A program made the translations under genes and the position numbers. Positions 8,463 through 16,952 of a DNA stretch of 64,000 bases are shown piece by piece. Source of the DNA: Dolichospermum flos-aquae CCAP 1403/13F (GTDB lineage: Bacteria > Cyanobacteriota > Cyanobacteriia > Cyanobacteriales > Nostocaceae); contig NZ_CP051206.1 of the NCBI RefSeq assembly GCF_012516395.1, forward strand, positions 186,001 through 250,000. The letters run 5' to 3'. Positions within the stretch are counted from its first letter, which is position 1, and every line of letters starts with the position of its first letter. A model generated the notes under the pieces. That model ran no database searches. It was given only the letters and a program-made list of their open reading frames with translations, and had not been told where the DNA came from.

Positions 8463-8595
8463 GCCCGGAACTTAAGTTCCGGTCTAATAGCCAAAGTAAA
8501 CTGAAGTTTACTAAAGAATTTAAAATTTTTTATGGTTATTTAGTCATCTTTAGATGACTTTCGCTATTAGACTGGGAATTCATTCCCAGTCGGGC
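8463..8595. repeat. 133-bp dispersed element made of four hairpins in mirror order
   Basis: The ends are GCCCG and CGGGC. Inside are four perfect hairpins: GGAACTTAAGTTCC, AGTAAACT/AGTTTACT, AGTCATCT/AGATGACT and CTGGGAAT/ATTCCCAG. The outer and inner hairpins on each side are separated by TCTAATAGC on the left and its complement GCTATTAGA on the right, so the whole element is an imperfect inverted repeat. No coding potential. It lies between the MFS gene and an LLM monooxygenase gene. It is best regarded as a non-autonomous mobile or structured-RNA repeat. Confidence 0.75.
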
Positions 8596-8632
8596 TATGG
8601 ATTTTACTACTAAACCCTATTTCATAATAAAA

Positions 8633-10003
8633 CTATGTACCCACACTTGCCAATTCAGGAGCATTAACAGCTTGACTAAATTGATTTACCGGACGGGGTA
8701 AACCGAGATTTTCGCGCAAGGTATTGGCTTCGTATTCAGTGCGGAAAAGTCCGCGACGTTGCAGATCAGGAATTACCAAATCTACAAACTCATCTAACCC
8801 TCCTGGCAACCAAGGCGGCATAATATTAAAACCATCAGCAGCATCATTTACAAACCAATCTTCTAACTGGTCAGCAATTTGCGCTGGAGTACCCAATATT
8901 TGCCGATGTCCCCGCGCCCCTGCAATAGATAAATATAGTTGTCTGATGGTTAAATTCTCTCTATGGGCAAGGTCAGTAAGCAGTTTTTGACGACTTTTCC
9001 CACCGTTGGTTTCTGGTAGTTCGGGTAATGGACCATCTAACGGGTAGCCAGAAAGGTCAAACCCACCAATCATTCCCCCAAGTAAATTTAAACCAACAAC
9101 AGGATCAATTAATTCTTGAATTTGATCAAATTTATCCTTGGCTTCCTGTTCAGTTTTACCGATAACAGGGAATATACCTGGCATAATTTTGAGATGATCA
9201 GGCGATCGCCCATATTGAGCTAATCTACCTTTGACATCAGTATAAAATTCCTGTGCCTCTTGCAGAGTCTGCTGGGCTGTAAAAATCACTTCTGCCGTTT
9301 GTGCAGCCAGATTTCTACCATCTTCAGAAGCCCCAGCTTGAATAATTACCGGATAACCTTGGATTGGTCGAGCGACATTCAATGGCCCCCTCACTGAAAA
9401 ATGTTCTCCTTTGTGATGAGGAATATGCAATTTATCAGGGTCGAAGTAAATACCAGACTCTTTATCATGTAAAAAAGCGTCATCCTCCCAACTATCCCAA
9501 AGTTTGGTGACAACATCTACAAATTCTTTAGCCCGCTCATAGCGCAGTGTATGCTCCATGTGCTTTTCCCGGTTGAAGTTGAGGGCTTCGGCTTCTGTGG
9601 CAGAAGTCACAAGATTCCAACCTGCACGGCCACCACTAAGATGGTCTAGGGAAGCAAATTTACGAGCTAGATGAAAGGGTTCGTTATAGGTGCTGGAAAC
9701 TGTCGCTGTTAACCCAATGTTTTCCGTCACTACAGACAAAGCTGACAGTAGAGTGAGGGGTTCAAAATGCACAAGTTTACCATTTCGGCTCAAAACTTCA
9801 GGATTTTGACCCCTATATCTAACAGCCACACCATCAGCGAGGAAAATCATGTCAAATTTGCCTCGTTCTGCTGTCTTTGCCAATTGTTTGTAATGTTGAA
9901 AATTCAAACCATCAGCTTGAGCATTGGGGTATCGCCAAGCCGCTACGTGATGTCCGGTAACTGACAGAAATGCACCTAATCTTAGTTGTTTTTTCTGAGT
10001 CAT
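8633..10003 (-). CDS. LLM flavin-dependent monooxygenase, NtaA/SnaA/DszA group (copy 1)
   Basis: Luciferase-like FMN-dependent monooxygenase of 456 aa, of the two-component group that oxidises sulfonates, dibenzothiophene sulfone, nitrilotriacetate or alkyl sulfones with reduced flavin and O2. The group's opening KQLRLGAFL...HHVAAWR is present, then FDMIFLADG, SALSVVTENIGLTATVSSTY, HLSGGRAGWNLVTS, the loop WDSWEDDAF and GPLNVARPIQGYPVIIQAGAS, ending NTLRENLGLPRPV. ATG 10003 is chosen because the 34 extra residues of the longer frame run through a dispersed GTTGGGT repeat. Two close paralogues are at 26579 and 28030 on the other strand. The partner flavin reductase is not seen nearby. Substrate: probably an organosulfur compound, from context. 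Confidence 0.9.
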   Translation of the reverse strand: MTQKKQLRLGAFLSVTGHHVAAWRYPNAQADGLNFQHYKQLAKTAERGKFDMIFLADGVAVRYRGQNPEVLSRNGKLVHFEPLTLLSALSVVTENIGLTATVSSTYNEPFHLARKFASLDHLSGGRAGWNLVTSATEAEALNFNREKHMEHTLRYERAKEFVDVVTKLWDSWEDDAFLHDKESGIYFDPDKLHIPHHKGEHFSVRGPLNVARPIQGYPVIIQAGASEDGRNLAAQTAEVIFTAQQTLQEAQEFYTDVKGRLAQYGRSPDHLKIMPGIFPVIGKTEQEAKDKFDQIQELIDPVVGLNLLGGMIGGFDLSGYPLDGPLPELPETNGGKSRQKLLTDLAHRENLTIRQLYLSIAGARGHRQILGTPAQIADQLEDWFVNDAADGFNIMPPWLPGGLDEFVDLVIPDLQRRGLFRTEYEANTLRENLGLPRPVNQFSQAVNAPELASVGT

Positions 10004-10038
10004 TATGCTATTTTTTGGTAAATATAAACTGGGTTTAC

Positions 10039-10070
10039 GTAGGTTGGGTAGAACGAAGTGAAACCCAACA
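10039..10070. repeat. Dispersed GGTTGGGT...AACCCAAC repeat
   Basis: GTAGGTTGGGTAGAACGAAG continuing to AACCCAACA, an inverted GGTTGGGT/AACCCAAC motif common between genes in filamentous cyanobacteria. Related pieces occur near 43962-43993 and 48069-48081. Confidence 0.6.
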
Positions 10071-10226
10071 TTTCTGAGATTTTGGTTGGGTAGGTAGCTT
10101 GGCACAATTAAATATAAAACCTCTCTCCAAACCTCTCCCCTGCCAGGGAAGAGGCTTTGACTCCCCCTTCCCTAGTAGGGAAGGGGGTTGGGGGGTTAGG
10201 TTTGTATTATATTTTTTAGGAGGTTG

Positions 10227-11039
10227 TTAACTCTTTTTCCAAGCCACTACGGCTGTAAATGGCAACTCTTCGGTAAACTCTCCAGAGGGTTCAACTTCTA
10301 GCAAAGAGGCTCTTAAATCTGCCTCAAATTGCTCGCGGTTTTCACCAAAGAAAGAGGGTAAACCAAAGGCTGTGGAATAGATGTAGCCAATGTAAGAATC
10401 AATTGTCCAAGATAGAGAAGATCTCACTTCGTAGGTTTCTATCCGAGAGAAAGATGACTGTTTGAGGACTTCTTGATGAGGTACATCTAAAGGTTTCCAT
10501 TCACCTTCTCCACCTTTACCTGTGCGTCTCCGTTCTCCTAACCAGCGTTTAACTACTTTTATTACTGTAGTTTTCCAGGGATGATCGCTTTCCCAAACGT
10601 TTTCGTTAGTTTGCAGGATAACAATAGCACCACCATCAACCACTAAAGAATCTAGTTTTGACAGCACCAATTCCCGTTCCATCCAGTGAAAAGAACGTCC
10701 CATTGTGACTAATTGAAATTTACCCAATTCATCGGAAATTGATTCTGCTCTGTCATGAATCCAGCGAATATTAGTAGCTCCCGCTTCTCCGGCTTGCTCT
10801 TGGGCTTCTTTGAGCATTTCTGCATCAGGATCAAGTCCCACAACTTCCGCAAAGCGTTTATGAAAGGGAATCCCCACTAATCCTGCACCACAGCCAAGAT
10901 CAAGTAGCCGTCCTGTACCATCTAGTTTAAAGACATCTGTTAGTAAATCAAACAACGCTTGGGGATATTTGGCACGATAACGAGCATAGTACCAAGCAGC
11001 ACCTTGAAATAAAGTGGGATCGTAGGTTGTTGTTACCAT
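10227..11039 (-). CDS. Class I SAM-dependent methyltransferase
   Basis: 270-aa methyltransferase. Motif I LLDLGCGAGLVG is followed by the acidic end of strand 2 in VVGLDPDAEML, then the motif IV region FQLVTMGRSFHWME and the strand GGAIVILQTNE. The short helical N-terminus LFQGAAWYYARYRAKYPQ is typical of the Methyltransf_11 type. The acceptor cannot be told from the sequence. It lies between two organosulfur oxygenase genes and could methylate a sulfur or carboxyl group in the same pathway (inference). It has its own intergenic region of 352 bases upstream, so it may be transcribed alone. Confidence 0.85.
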   Translation of the reverse strand: MVTTTYDPTLFQGAAWYYARYRAKYPQALFDLLTDVFKLDGTGRLLDLGCGAGLVGIPFHKRFAEVVGLDPDAEMLKEAQEQAGEAGATNIRWIHDRAESISDELGKFQLVTMGRSFHWMERELVLSKLDSLVVDGGAIVILQTNENVWESDHPWKTTVIKVVKRWLGERRRTGKGGEGEWKPLDVPHQEVLKQSSFSRIETYEVRSSLSWTIDSYIGYIYSTAFGLPSFFGENREQFEADLRASLLEVEPSGEFTEELPFTAVVAWKKS

Positions 11040-11391
11040 TAGACATCTCCAAAATTTAATATTGATTGATATTTGCCATAGAAAAACTAGCGCAGATATG
11101 ACTGATAAAGGTTATCTGTGCATCGCCCTTGCGATTTATATTTGGGTACTAATTAGGACAAAATAGAAACTACAGTTTTTTGATTGGGTTAAGGGTGATT
11201 CATTTAGCAGTATTGCATGACCTCAAAAAAAATTCAAGCCCTTAGACGAAAAAATATATGTTGGACTAATAGTTAGTATATCTAAATATATATTCAAAGG
11301 GGAAATTAGACTCTACTTAAGCCTACGCAATGTGTATTGATGTAAACCGGGTTGCAGAATATAACCACAGCCCAGTTTACAATTTTCTAGC
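11040..11391. other. 352-bp intergenic region, no gene seen
   Basis: AT-rich spacer between the methyltransferase start and the stop of the TauD-type gene, both on the minus strand. It must carry the methyltransferase promoter. I see no ORF of interest, no clear hairpin terminator and no repeat shared with other parts of the window. Confidence 0.6.
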
Positions 11392-12360
11392 TTAGGAAAG
11401 CACTGGTTCTGCTACCAATTTTTCGGATCTCTCTTTCAAGACGGTTGGTAATTCGCTGTTAAACACCTCACCTTCAACGACTTGGGAACGGAAACCATCT
11501 ACCCCAACGGGAATATCTCCGGTGATGGTGGTGCGATACAATACACGCTCTACTTCTACATGATCCAAGTCCTGGGGAGCTAAATGTGAGGTTGCACGGT
11601 TGTCCCAGAATGCTATGTCACCGTTATTCCAACGGAAGCGGGTGGTGTAAGCAGGTTTGGTAATTTGATTAAAGAACAATTCCAGCAATAGGTCGCTTTC
11701 TTGTCGAGACACATCAAGAATATGAGAAGTAAAGCCGGGGTTCACGTACAATGCGCGTTCTCCTGTTTCTGGATGCACTCTCACTACTGGGTGAATGGAA
11801 ACTATGGGATTGGCAGCAATGCGTTGGGCAAGTTTGCTGTCGCTAGGTATATTCAACCGGGCATTAAACCGATGTTCGGCTTTTAATGTGTCTGCTAAGG
11901 CACGCAGAGGGGCTGATAAACCTTCGTAGGCTGCAACCAAATTAGTCCACTGGGTATCACCACCAAAACTGGGAACGTTAACCGCTCGCAAAATTGAAGC
12001 CGCAGGTGGATTAATAGCTGCGGTTACATCGGTGTGCCAGCGACTTTCGTAGCTAGAACGACGCAAGCCATTACGACGCTCATAGCGGCTGCGGTCAATG
12101 GGGAGGATTTGGGAGAAACCTTCGATTGGCTCATCTTCGTGGGGGTGTGCATAAGTGACTTCTCCGAAGCGACCGGTAAAGGCAATCTGGGCTGCATGAT
12201 CAATATTCTGACCTCGGAAGAATATTACTTTCCACTTCAATAATGCTTCACGAATTTCTTTGACTGCATCATCGTGTAGGGTTTGTGAAAGGTCTACACC
12301 GCTGATTTCTGCACCAATAAAACCAGCTACTTGTTTGACTTCAATATATTTGTTGCTCAT
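11392..12360 (-). CDS. tauD: TauD/TfdA-family Fe(II)/2-oxoglutarate dioxygenase
   Basis: 322-aa alpha-ketoglutarate-dependent dioxygenase. The family oxidises taurine, alkyl sulfates/sulfonates or aryloxyacetates, releasing sulfite or the corresponding product with succinate and CO2. Iron ligands are visible: H109-x-D111 in SRWHTDVTAA and the distal H259 in FWDNRATSHLAP; the 2-oxoglutarate-binding arginine is probably R276 in RVLYRTT. Length and blocks are complete, in contrast to the collapsed copy at 6405-6800. Neighbouring LLM monooxygenases and the TauE/SafE exporter support a sulfur-scavenging role; taurine specificity cannot be claimed, so the symbol marks the family only. Confidence 0.85.
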   Translation of the reverse strand: MSNKYIEVKQVAGFIGAEISGVDLSQTLHDDAVKEIREALLKWKVIFFRGQNIDHAAQIAFTGRFGEVTYAHPHEDEPIEGFSQILPIDRSRYERRNGLRRSSYESRWHTDVTAAINPPAASILRAVNVPSFGGDTQWTNLVAAYEGLSAPLRALADTLKAEHRFNARLNIPSDSKLAQRIAANPIVSIHPVVRVHPETGERALYVNPGFTSHILDVSRQESDLLLELFFNQITKPAYTTRFRWNNGDIAFWDNRATSHLAPQDLDHVEVERVLYRTTITGDIPVGVDGFRSQVVEGEVFNSELPTVLKERSEKLVAEPVLS

Positions 12361-12852
12361 TATGAATTCTCTACTTAATCCATGAGGGCTGTTTTGCTTT
12401 TTTGGTATGTGTTGATGGACACATACCAGAGGAGGCGATTGTAACTAATTATTATTCTACACTAAATCTACTGTAAATCTATCAATTTACAGTATTATAA
12501 AATTTACATATATGAAAAACATAATCAATATGATTATATTATGTAAAAATAATCCAGAAATTGAGGATTTACGTAACTTGCACATTAGGAGGGTGCGTCA
12601 GACCTGATAATTTGGTAAAAAACGGATTTTTGATATCTGACGCACCCTACACCAGATGTTTAGTGTGACACTTGACTATATTAATTAGGTCATCAAATAA
12701 TTAGTGCTACATATTTTTTGGATTGCTAAGGTTAACTGGGGAGGAAAGTTTGTATAATAAACTAAATTACGATAACTTGACCGATAAACCGTACTTTATT
12801 GATCGCGCAAATATTCATTAGTGCAATTGTTAGTTAATCAAGGATGTAATCT
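12361..12852. other. 492-bp divergent intergenic region between dioxygenase and CmcJ-like gene
   Basis: Holds the promoters of two divergent genes. A perfect 9-bp hairpin GGTATGTGT/ACACATACC (12404-12427) lies 44 bases before the minus-strand dioxygenase start, a possible leader or operator structure. An inverted pair AGGGTGCGTCAGA (12590-12602) and TCTGACGCACCCT (12636-12648) forms a 59-bp dispersed palindromic repeat of the GGTGCGTCA type. The rest is AT-rich with no ORF. Confidence 0.6.
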
Positions 12853-13719
12853 ATGAGTTTAAATACTCAAGTTCTAGACAAACCGATTGTTGAGGAACTG
12901 CCTTATGTTGAGGCTAATCTTCATTACTTAGTGCCAATGGCAGAAAAACCTGTTAACTATACTTATGAACCACCAGCAGGTATTCCTAGACAGAATGGGA
13001 TTTATCAGCCGCAAAGTTTACCCATACGCAATGCTCGATCTATTGTAGAAAATCTATCTTTGGATAGAGAAGGTTTTGCTCTGACTGAGCATCGTACGAA
13101 AGTCCGCAACTTCTATGATGAAGATGAGTTACGGAATGTTTACTATCTGGAAGCGGAGCAATTATTAAAAGAGGTAACAGGGGCAACTCAGGTGGTAATA
13201 TTTGACCATACTTTGCGTAATGCTCAAGAGTCAAAACCGAGTGAAAATAGTATTAAAGAGCCTGTGAAGCGTGTACACAATGATTTCACGGCTAAATCTG
13301 GCTATGCTCGTGCGCGTAAAGAGTTAGAAGCACGGGGGGTAGAGAATATTGAAGAGTTGTTACAACAACGTTTTGCAATTATCAATATTTGGCGGGCGAT
13401 TGCAGATATAATTCAAGAGTCACCATTGGCTGTGTGTGATGCTCAAAGTATTGCCCCAACAGACTTAGTAGCTGGTGATTTAGTGTACCGCAATCGCATT
13501 GGTGAAACCTACGCAGTTACTTACAATCCAGAACATAAGTGGTACTATTTTCCACAAATGCAAAGGGATGAAGCTTTATTTATCAAATGTTTCGATTCCG
13601 CAGAAGATGGAATTGCCCGTTTTGCAGCCCATACAGCATTTGCAGATCCAACTAGCCCAACAGATGCACCACCAAGGCAAAGTATTGAGTTGCGGACATT
13701 CGTTTTTTATCCTGCGTAG
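12853..13719 (+). CDS. CmcJ/NvfI-family oxidoreductase (putative 2OG-Fe(II) oxygenase)
   Basis: 288-aa protein of the family that includes the cephamycin 7-alpha-methoxylation protein CmcJ and the fungal oxygenase NvfI. Visible blocks are VEANLHYLVPMAEKP near the N-terminus, DFTAKSGYARARKEL after VHNDF (the H-x-D iron pair), INIWRAI, SPLAVCDAQS and the C-terminal IELRTFVFYP with the arginine expected to hold 2-oxoglutarate. Many bacterial members are annotated only as methyltransferase-like or oxygenase-like. It is divergent from the TauD-type gene across a 492-bp region and followed by a hairpin terminator, so it is probably a single-gene unit. The substrate is unknown. Confidence 0.8.
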   Translation: MSLNTQVLDKPIVEELPYVEANLHYLVPMAEKPVNYTYEPPAGIPRQNGIYQPQSLPIRNARSIVENLSLDREGFALTEHRTKVRNFYDEDELRNVYYLEAEQLLKEVTGATQVVIFDHTLRNAQESKPSENSIKEPVKRVHNDFTAKSGYARARKELEARGVENIEELLQQRFAIINIWRAIADIIQESPLAVCDAQSIAPTDLVAGDLVYRNRIGETYAVTYNPEHKWYYFPQMQRDEALFIKCFDSAEDGIARFAAHTAFADPTSPTDAPPRQSIELRTFVFYPA

Positions 13720-13765
13720 TTGAGAATTGCACACACTTTCAAGTGGTTAAAGCGTTGTAGCGATT

Positions 13766-13807
13766 AAAGTTGGAGCTTTTCTTCATTGTGGAAGCTCCAC
13801 CAACTTT
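13766..13807 (+). terminator. Hairpin terminator after the CmcJ-like gene
   Basis: AAAGTTGGAGCTT pairs with AAGCTCCACCAACTTT, leaving a three-base bulge and a 13-base loop, 46 bases after the stop at 13719. There is only a short T-run, so termination strength is uncertain. Confidence 0.55.
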
Positions 13808-13905
13808 AAACAACAAGATACCTAAATGTAGTGCGGTTTAAACCCAAAACCTCTTATCTGTTCCCGATTCCGTTGTCATAACGACAATTTTTAACGCCAA
13901 CTTAC

Positions 13906-14064
13906 TTAAGCACCTGAGCGATCGCCTTTATAATCATCTGGAGGTGCGTCTTTACTCCTTCTACAACTGATTAAGTTATCTTGTTTTAGATTGTTTTGTG
14001 CAAATACAAATATTGGACTAAAGATAAAAATTGAGGCAGTAATTAACAAAATTGTATATTTCAT
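13906..14064 (-). CDS. Small secreted protein, 52 aa
   Basis: ATG at 14064 opens a 52-codon frame that begins MKYTILLITASIFIFSPIFV and FAQ, a clear signal peptide with a probable cleavage after VFA, leaving about 30 residues: QNNLKQDNLISCRRSKDAPP then DDYKGDRSGA. The mature part has one Cys and a PPDDYKGDRSGA tail that resembles the Pro/Arg/Gly-rich tails of small exported cyanobacterial proteins and the N-termini of DUF928 proteins (weak resemblance). It lies alone between the CmcJ-like terminator and the rhodanese gene. Function unknown. Confidence 0.55.
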   Translation of the reverse strand: MKYTILLITASIFIFSPIFVFAQNNLKQDNLISCRRSKDAPPDDYKGDRSGA

Positions 14065-14164
14065 CTGTTTATTTTTGAATGTTAACTGTAAACACTACTA
14101 CTATTTTATATTACCAATAGAAAAAATTTAATAATTTACTTGGTTTAACAAAAGCTTGGATAAA

Positions 14165-14225
14165 ATCCCCGACTTCTTGCCATTAGTTATAATTTTTTGA
14201 CACCATCAAAACAGAAGTCGGGGAT
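14165..14225. repeat. Inverted ATCCCCGACTTCT repeat, terminator-like
   Basis: ATCCCCGACTTCT (14165-14177) and its exact complement AGAAGTCGGGGAT (14213-14225) bracket a 35-base AT-rich loop just downstream of the rhodanese stop. The same arms form a tight hairpin at 29406-29438 and a decayed copy lies near 29576-29637. It is a dispersed repeat that may also end transcription. Confidence 0.7.
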
Positions 14226-14247
14226 CTAAGTTCTATTAATACTGATT

Positions 14248-15213
14248 TTAGACGGCTCTTTCTGGTCCAGTTTCTACTGGTAAGTCTTTTTGAGTGCTAT
14301 ATTCTGTCCAAGAACCTTCATAAATTCTCACTTTAGGATATCCCAGCAGATGCTTTAAGACGACATATTGTAATGTTGCTTCTCTTCCAGTGCTGCAAGA
14401 AACAATAACATCATTGGCAGGAGTAATTTTTTTATCTGCTAAAATTTGCTTAATCTCATCTAATGACTTGAGTTTGTGAGGATTTTTCCCATCGGTAAAT
14501 GTTACCCAAGGGATATTCCGCGCACCAGGGATATGTCCGTTGCGTATCCAAATATCTTCTTCACCCCGGAACAATTTTTCTGGTCTGGGATCAATAAAGG
14601 TAACTCCTGGTTTATTTATGAGTTTTCTAACATCATTTAAGGTTACACGAATTGAGGGGTTATCCTGAACTGTGAACTTACCAACTGAATATTTAGGAAA
14701 TTCTTTGGTGACATTTCCAGCAGCTTTGTAACCTGCATAACCACCATCTAATACAGCAATATTTTTCACTCCAGAACGTTCTAGTAGATAAGCAACCATT
14801 GTTGCGCCTAAAACATCTCTACCATCTGAATATACAAGTACACGAGTGTTATTTGTTAATCCTGAACTGGCAAAGATTTGTCCTAATTTTTGAGTATTCC
14901 AATACTGTACCGGTAAACCAGGTTTTGGTCCTCTAAAAACAGTGTCAGCAACGTTTATAGCGTTAGGAAGATGTCCTTCTATATAGTCGAGGGGAAAATT
15001 ACGTACATCCAAGATTCGCAGATTCGGATCTTTGGCATTTTCCGCTACCCAATTTGGTGAAACGAACTGAATATTAGCGCGAGTATTATTTGATAATGCT
15101 GGTAAAGGTAATAGGGGAATACTCACCAAAAAGGCGAAAAATACTGCTACTAAAGCAAATATTTGAGGTTTTTTGAACTTTCTCAAGGAGAAATTTTTAA
15201 AATTCATGTTCAT
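14248..15213 (-). CDS. Exported two-domain rhodanese (thiosulfate/3-mercaptopyruvate sulfurtransferase type)
   Basis: 321-aa sulfurtransferase. Residues 15-42 form an N-terminal membrane or signal segment (FALVAVFFAFLVSIPLLPLP, ending ALS), so the enzyme is periplasmic, thylakoid-lumenal or membrane-anchored. Two rhodanese domains follow: the first has LRILDVRNFPLDYIEGHLP but carries VYSDGRDV where the catalytic Cys would be, so it is inactive; the second has the active loop VSCSTGREA with the persulfide-forming Cys. It sits downstream of a persulfide-dioxygenase-like gene on the same strand (243-bp gap), a natural pair for handling sulfane sulfur. Confidence 0.88.
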   Translation of the reverse strand: MNMNFKNFSLRKFKKPQIFALVAVFFAFLVSIPLLPLPALSNNTRANIQFVSPNWVAENAKDPNLRILDVRNFPLDYIEGHLPNAINVADTVFRGPKPGLPVQYWNTQKLGQIFASSGLTNNTRVLVYSDGRDVLGATMVAYLLERSGVKNIAVLDGGYAGYKAAGNVTKEFPKYSVGKFTVQDNPSIRVTLNDVRKLINKPGVTFIDPRPEKLFRGEEDIWIRNGHIPGARNIPWVTFTDGKNPHKLKSLDEIKQILADKKITPANDVIVSCSTGREATLQYVVLKHLLGYPKVRIYEGSWTEYSTQKDLPVETGPERAV

Positions 15214-15456
15214 GCTTCCATTTATTCAATAAAAATTTTGTGTCAATTATTTCCAAAATTGATCCGTATTTTTGGCTTAAAGTCCTGTAACCCGATGGAT
15301 TAACAGTAGTTAATATGAAGAATTATGTCATGTTTAAAAACAGAATACAAGCAATAAAGTTATTTTAAGTATCAAATTTTCTTATGCTTATGATGGAATG
15401 ACGTAGATCACTTCGATGATGTATCTCATTCAAGGAAAACTTTCTGGTTTTTTGTT

Positions 15457-16509
15457 CTAAATATACATAGCAAAGTAATCATTGTAGATATCTGTATTTG
15501 CTGTAACTGTGAGTTCTATTTGTTTTTGTTCTTCATCTTTTGCCGAAGTTGTCGAGAGATTTAAGCTATCTTGGGGGATAAAATCACCACAGTATTCATT
15601 TGCCGGTACTGCTGTATTCATCTGTTGGGGATAACTTAATTTGAGATTATTCATAATAGTGATAAATTGACTACGGCTGCGGCTAAATCTGGGGTTGAGA
15701 CGTTTTTCCTCACCAATTGTGGAAACTGTACGCCCTTTGTAGTCATGGGCAGGATATACAAAAGTATCATCTGGTAAGGTGAATAGGCGTTCTGTCACCA
15801 CATCATAGAGAGTTCCCGGATCACCTCCCTGAAAATCTGTGCGTCCACAACCACGAATAAATAAGGCATCACCAGTTAACAGATGGGTTTTATTCACTAA
15901 ATAGGCTATGTGACTGGCACTGTGTCCTGGTGTGAAAATTGCTTCAATAATTACTGATCCTACCTCTAAAATTTCCCCACCAACAAGAGAACGATCAGCT
16001 TTTGTTACCGCAGGATTTTTAGGAACGATCACCTGACAGCCTGTTTGTTGCCTAAGTTTACCCGCCCCTGTAATGTGATCAGCATGGAGATGGGTTTCTA
16101 GACAGTAGCGCAGCTTTAATCCCAGTTCCTCTAATGATTCTAAATCACGATCAACTTGCTCTAATACAGGATCAACCAAAATAGCATCTCCTAGTTGTTG
16201 ATCAGCAATGAGGTAAGTATAGCTACTGGTTTGATGGTCAAAAAATTTGCGAAATAGAAAGTTTGACTGGAGTATTTCTGAAGTCCGCTCGCTCAATATA
16301 GCAGGAAGAGGACGCACACGCAATGGTAGGGATTGCAATAACTCCTGGGATAATGCCTGTGCCTGTCCCCGTAGTTCTGGAACAGCTATAGTTTCCCACA
16401 AGTCCCCTTTGCGCGGTGTTCCCAAGGTATAAAGCAGTGAAGAAACCGTGCCATCTGCCTCAATAGCGATGGTAGTTGAAGTATGAGTAGTCAAAAAACT
16501 AGAAGTCAT
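15457..16509 (-). CDS. Metallo-beta-lactamase-fold hydrolase, persulfide dioxygenase (ETHE1)-like
   Basis: 350-aa protein. Residues 85-290 form an MBL-fold domain with ETHE1 features: YTYLIADQQLGDAILVDPV, the metal motif THLHADH, VIFTPGHS-like EAIFTPGHSASHIAYLV, GDALFIRGCGRTDFQGGD and YPAHDYKGRTVSTIGEE. ETHE1 enzymes oxidise glutathione persulfide to sulfite. The N-terminal 75 residues (LLYTLGTPRKGDLWETIAVP region) are an extension that I cannot assign with confidence; it resembles a piece of a cysteine-metabolism regulator domain only loosely. The C-terminal 40 residues are also extra. Expected to act in the cytoplasm and feed sulfite to assimilation or export. Confidence 0.85.
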   Translation of the reverse strand: MTSSFLTTHTSTTIAIEADGTVSSLLYTLGTPRKGDLWETIAVPELRGQAQALSQELLQSLPLRVRPLPAILSERTSEILQSNFLFRKFFDHQTSSYTYLIADQQLGDAILVDPVLEQVDRDLESLEELGLKLRYCLETHLHADHITGAGKLRQQTGCQVIVPKNPAVTKADRSLVGGEILEVGSVIIEAIFTPGHSASHIAYLVNKTHLLTGDALFIRGCGRTDFQGGDPGTLYDVVTERLFTLPDDTFVYPAHDYKGRTVSTIGEEKRLNPRFSRSRSQFITIMNNLKLSYPQQMNTAVPANEYCGDFIPQDSLNLSTTSAKDEEQKQIELTVTANTDIYNDYFAMYI

Positions 16510-16759
16510 GGCAATGTCAATTTAAATATGTAATAACGCTAATTTAATCAAGTCTATCTACCAATCCAAAATTATTTCTAATTCAGCTAAAAGCACAGAA
16601 GACTTGGTTTCGGATGAAATATATGATACTCTGAATTTATCTATAAACTACATTTACTTGATAAAGTTATCGTAGTTTGTATTATACAATTAGCAATAAA
16701 AATCTCTCTTATACAATATATATACAGCAAATTCTCATCCTCCCGCCCCAAAAACCACT

Positions 16760-16939
16760 ATGACACAAATCACCCTTTCGGAACTTCCCCAAGCCCTGCA
16801 AACCCTAATTAACCATAGTAATGTATATGCCTTTTGGGGAGAACCTGTGGAACATGCAATCTCCTATGGTCGAGATGTAATTCCTTTAGTCCGTCAACAA
16901 GTAGAACGAGAAGAACGACAAACCGCAACCGCCGCTTGA
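16760..16939 (+). CDS. Small protein upstream of cysteine-dioxygenase-like gene, 59 aa
   Basis: ATG 16760 opens a 59-codon frame that begins MTQITLSELPQALQTLI and runs through NVYAFWGEPVEHAISYGRDV to a charged helix QQVEREERQ and TATAA. It ends 13 bases before the next start, the same spacing that separates the next three genes, so it is the first gene of a four- or five-gene operon. It is soluble, helical in look and not recognised. The regular spacing and sensible composition argue that it is real. Confidence 0.6.
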   Translation: MTQITLSELPQALQTLINHSNVYAFWGEPVEHAISYGRDVIPLVRQQVEREERQTATAA

Positions 16940-16952
16940 GGAAACCCAAATT

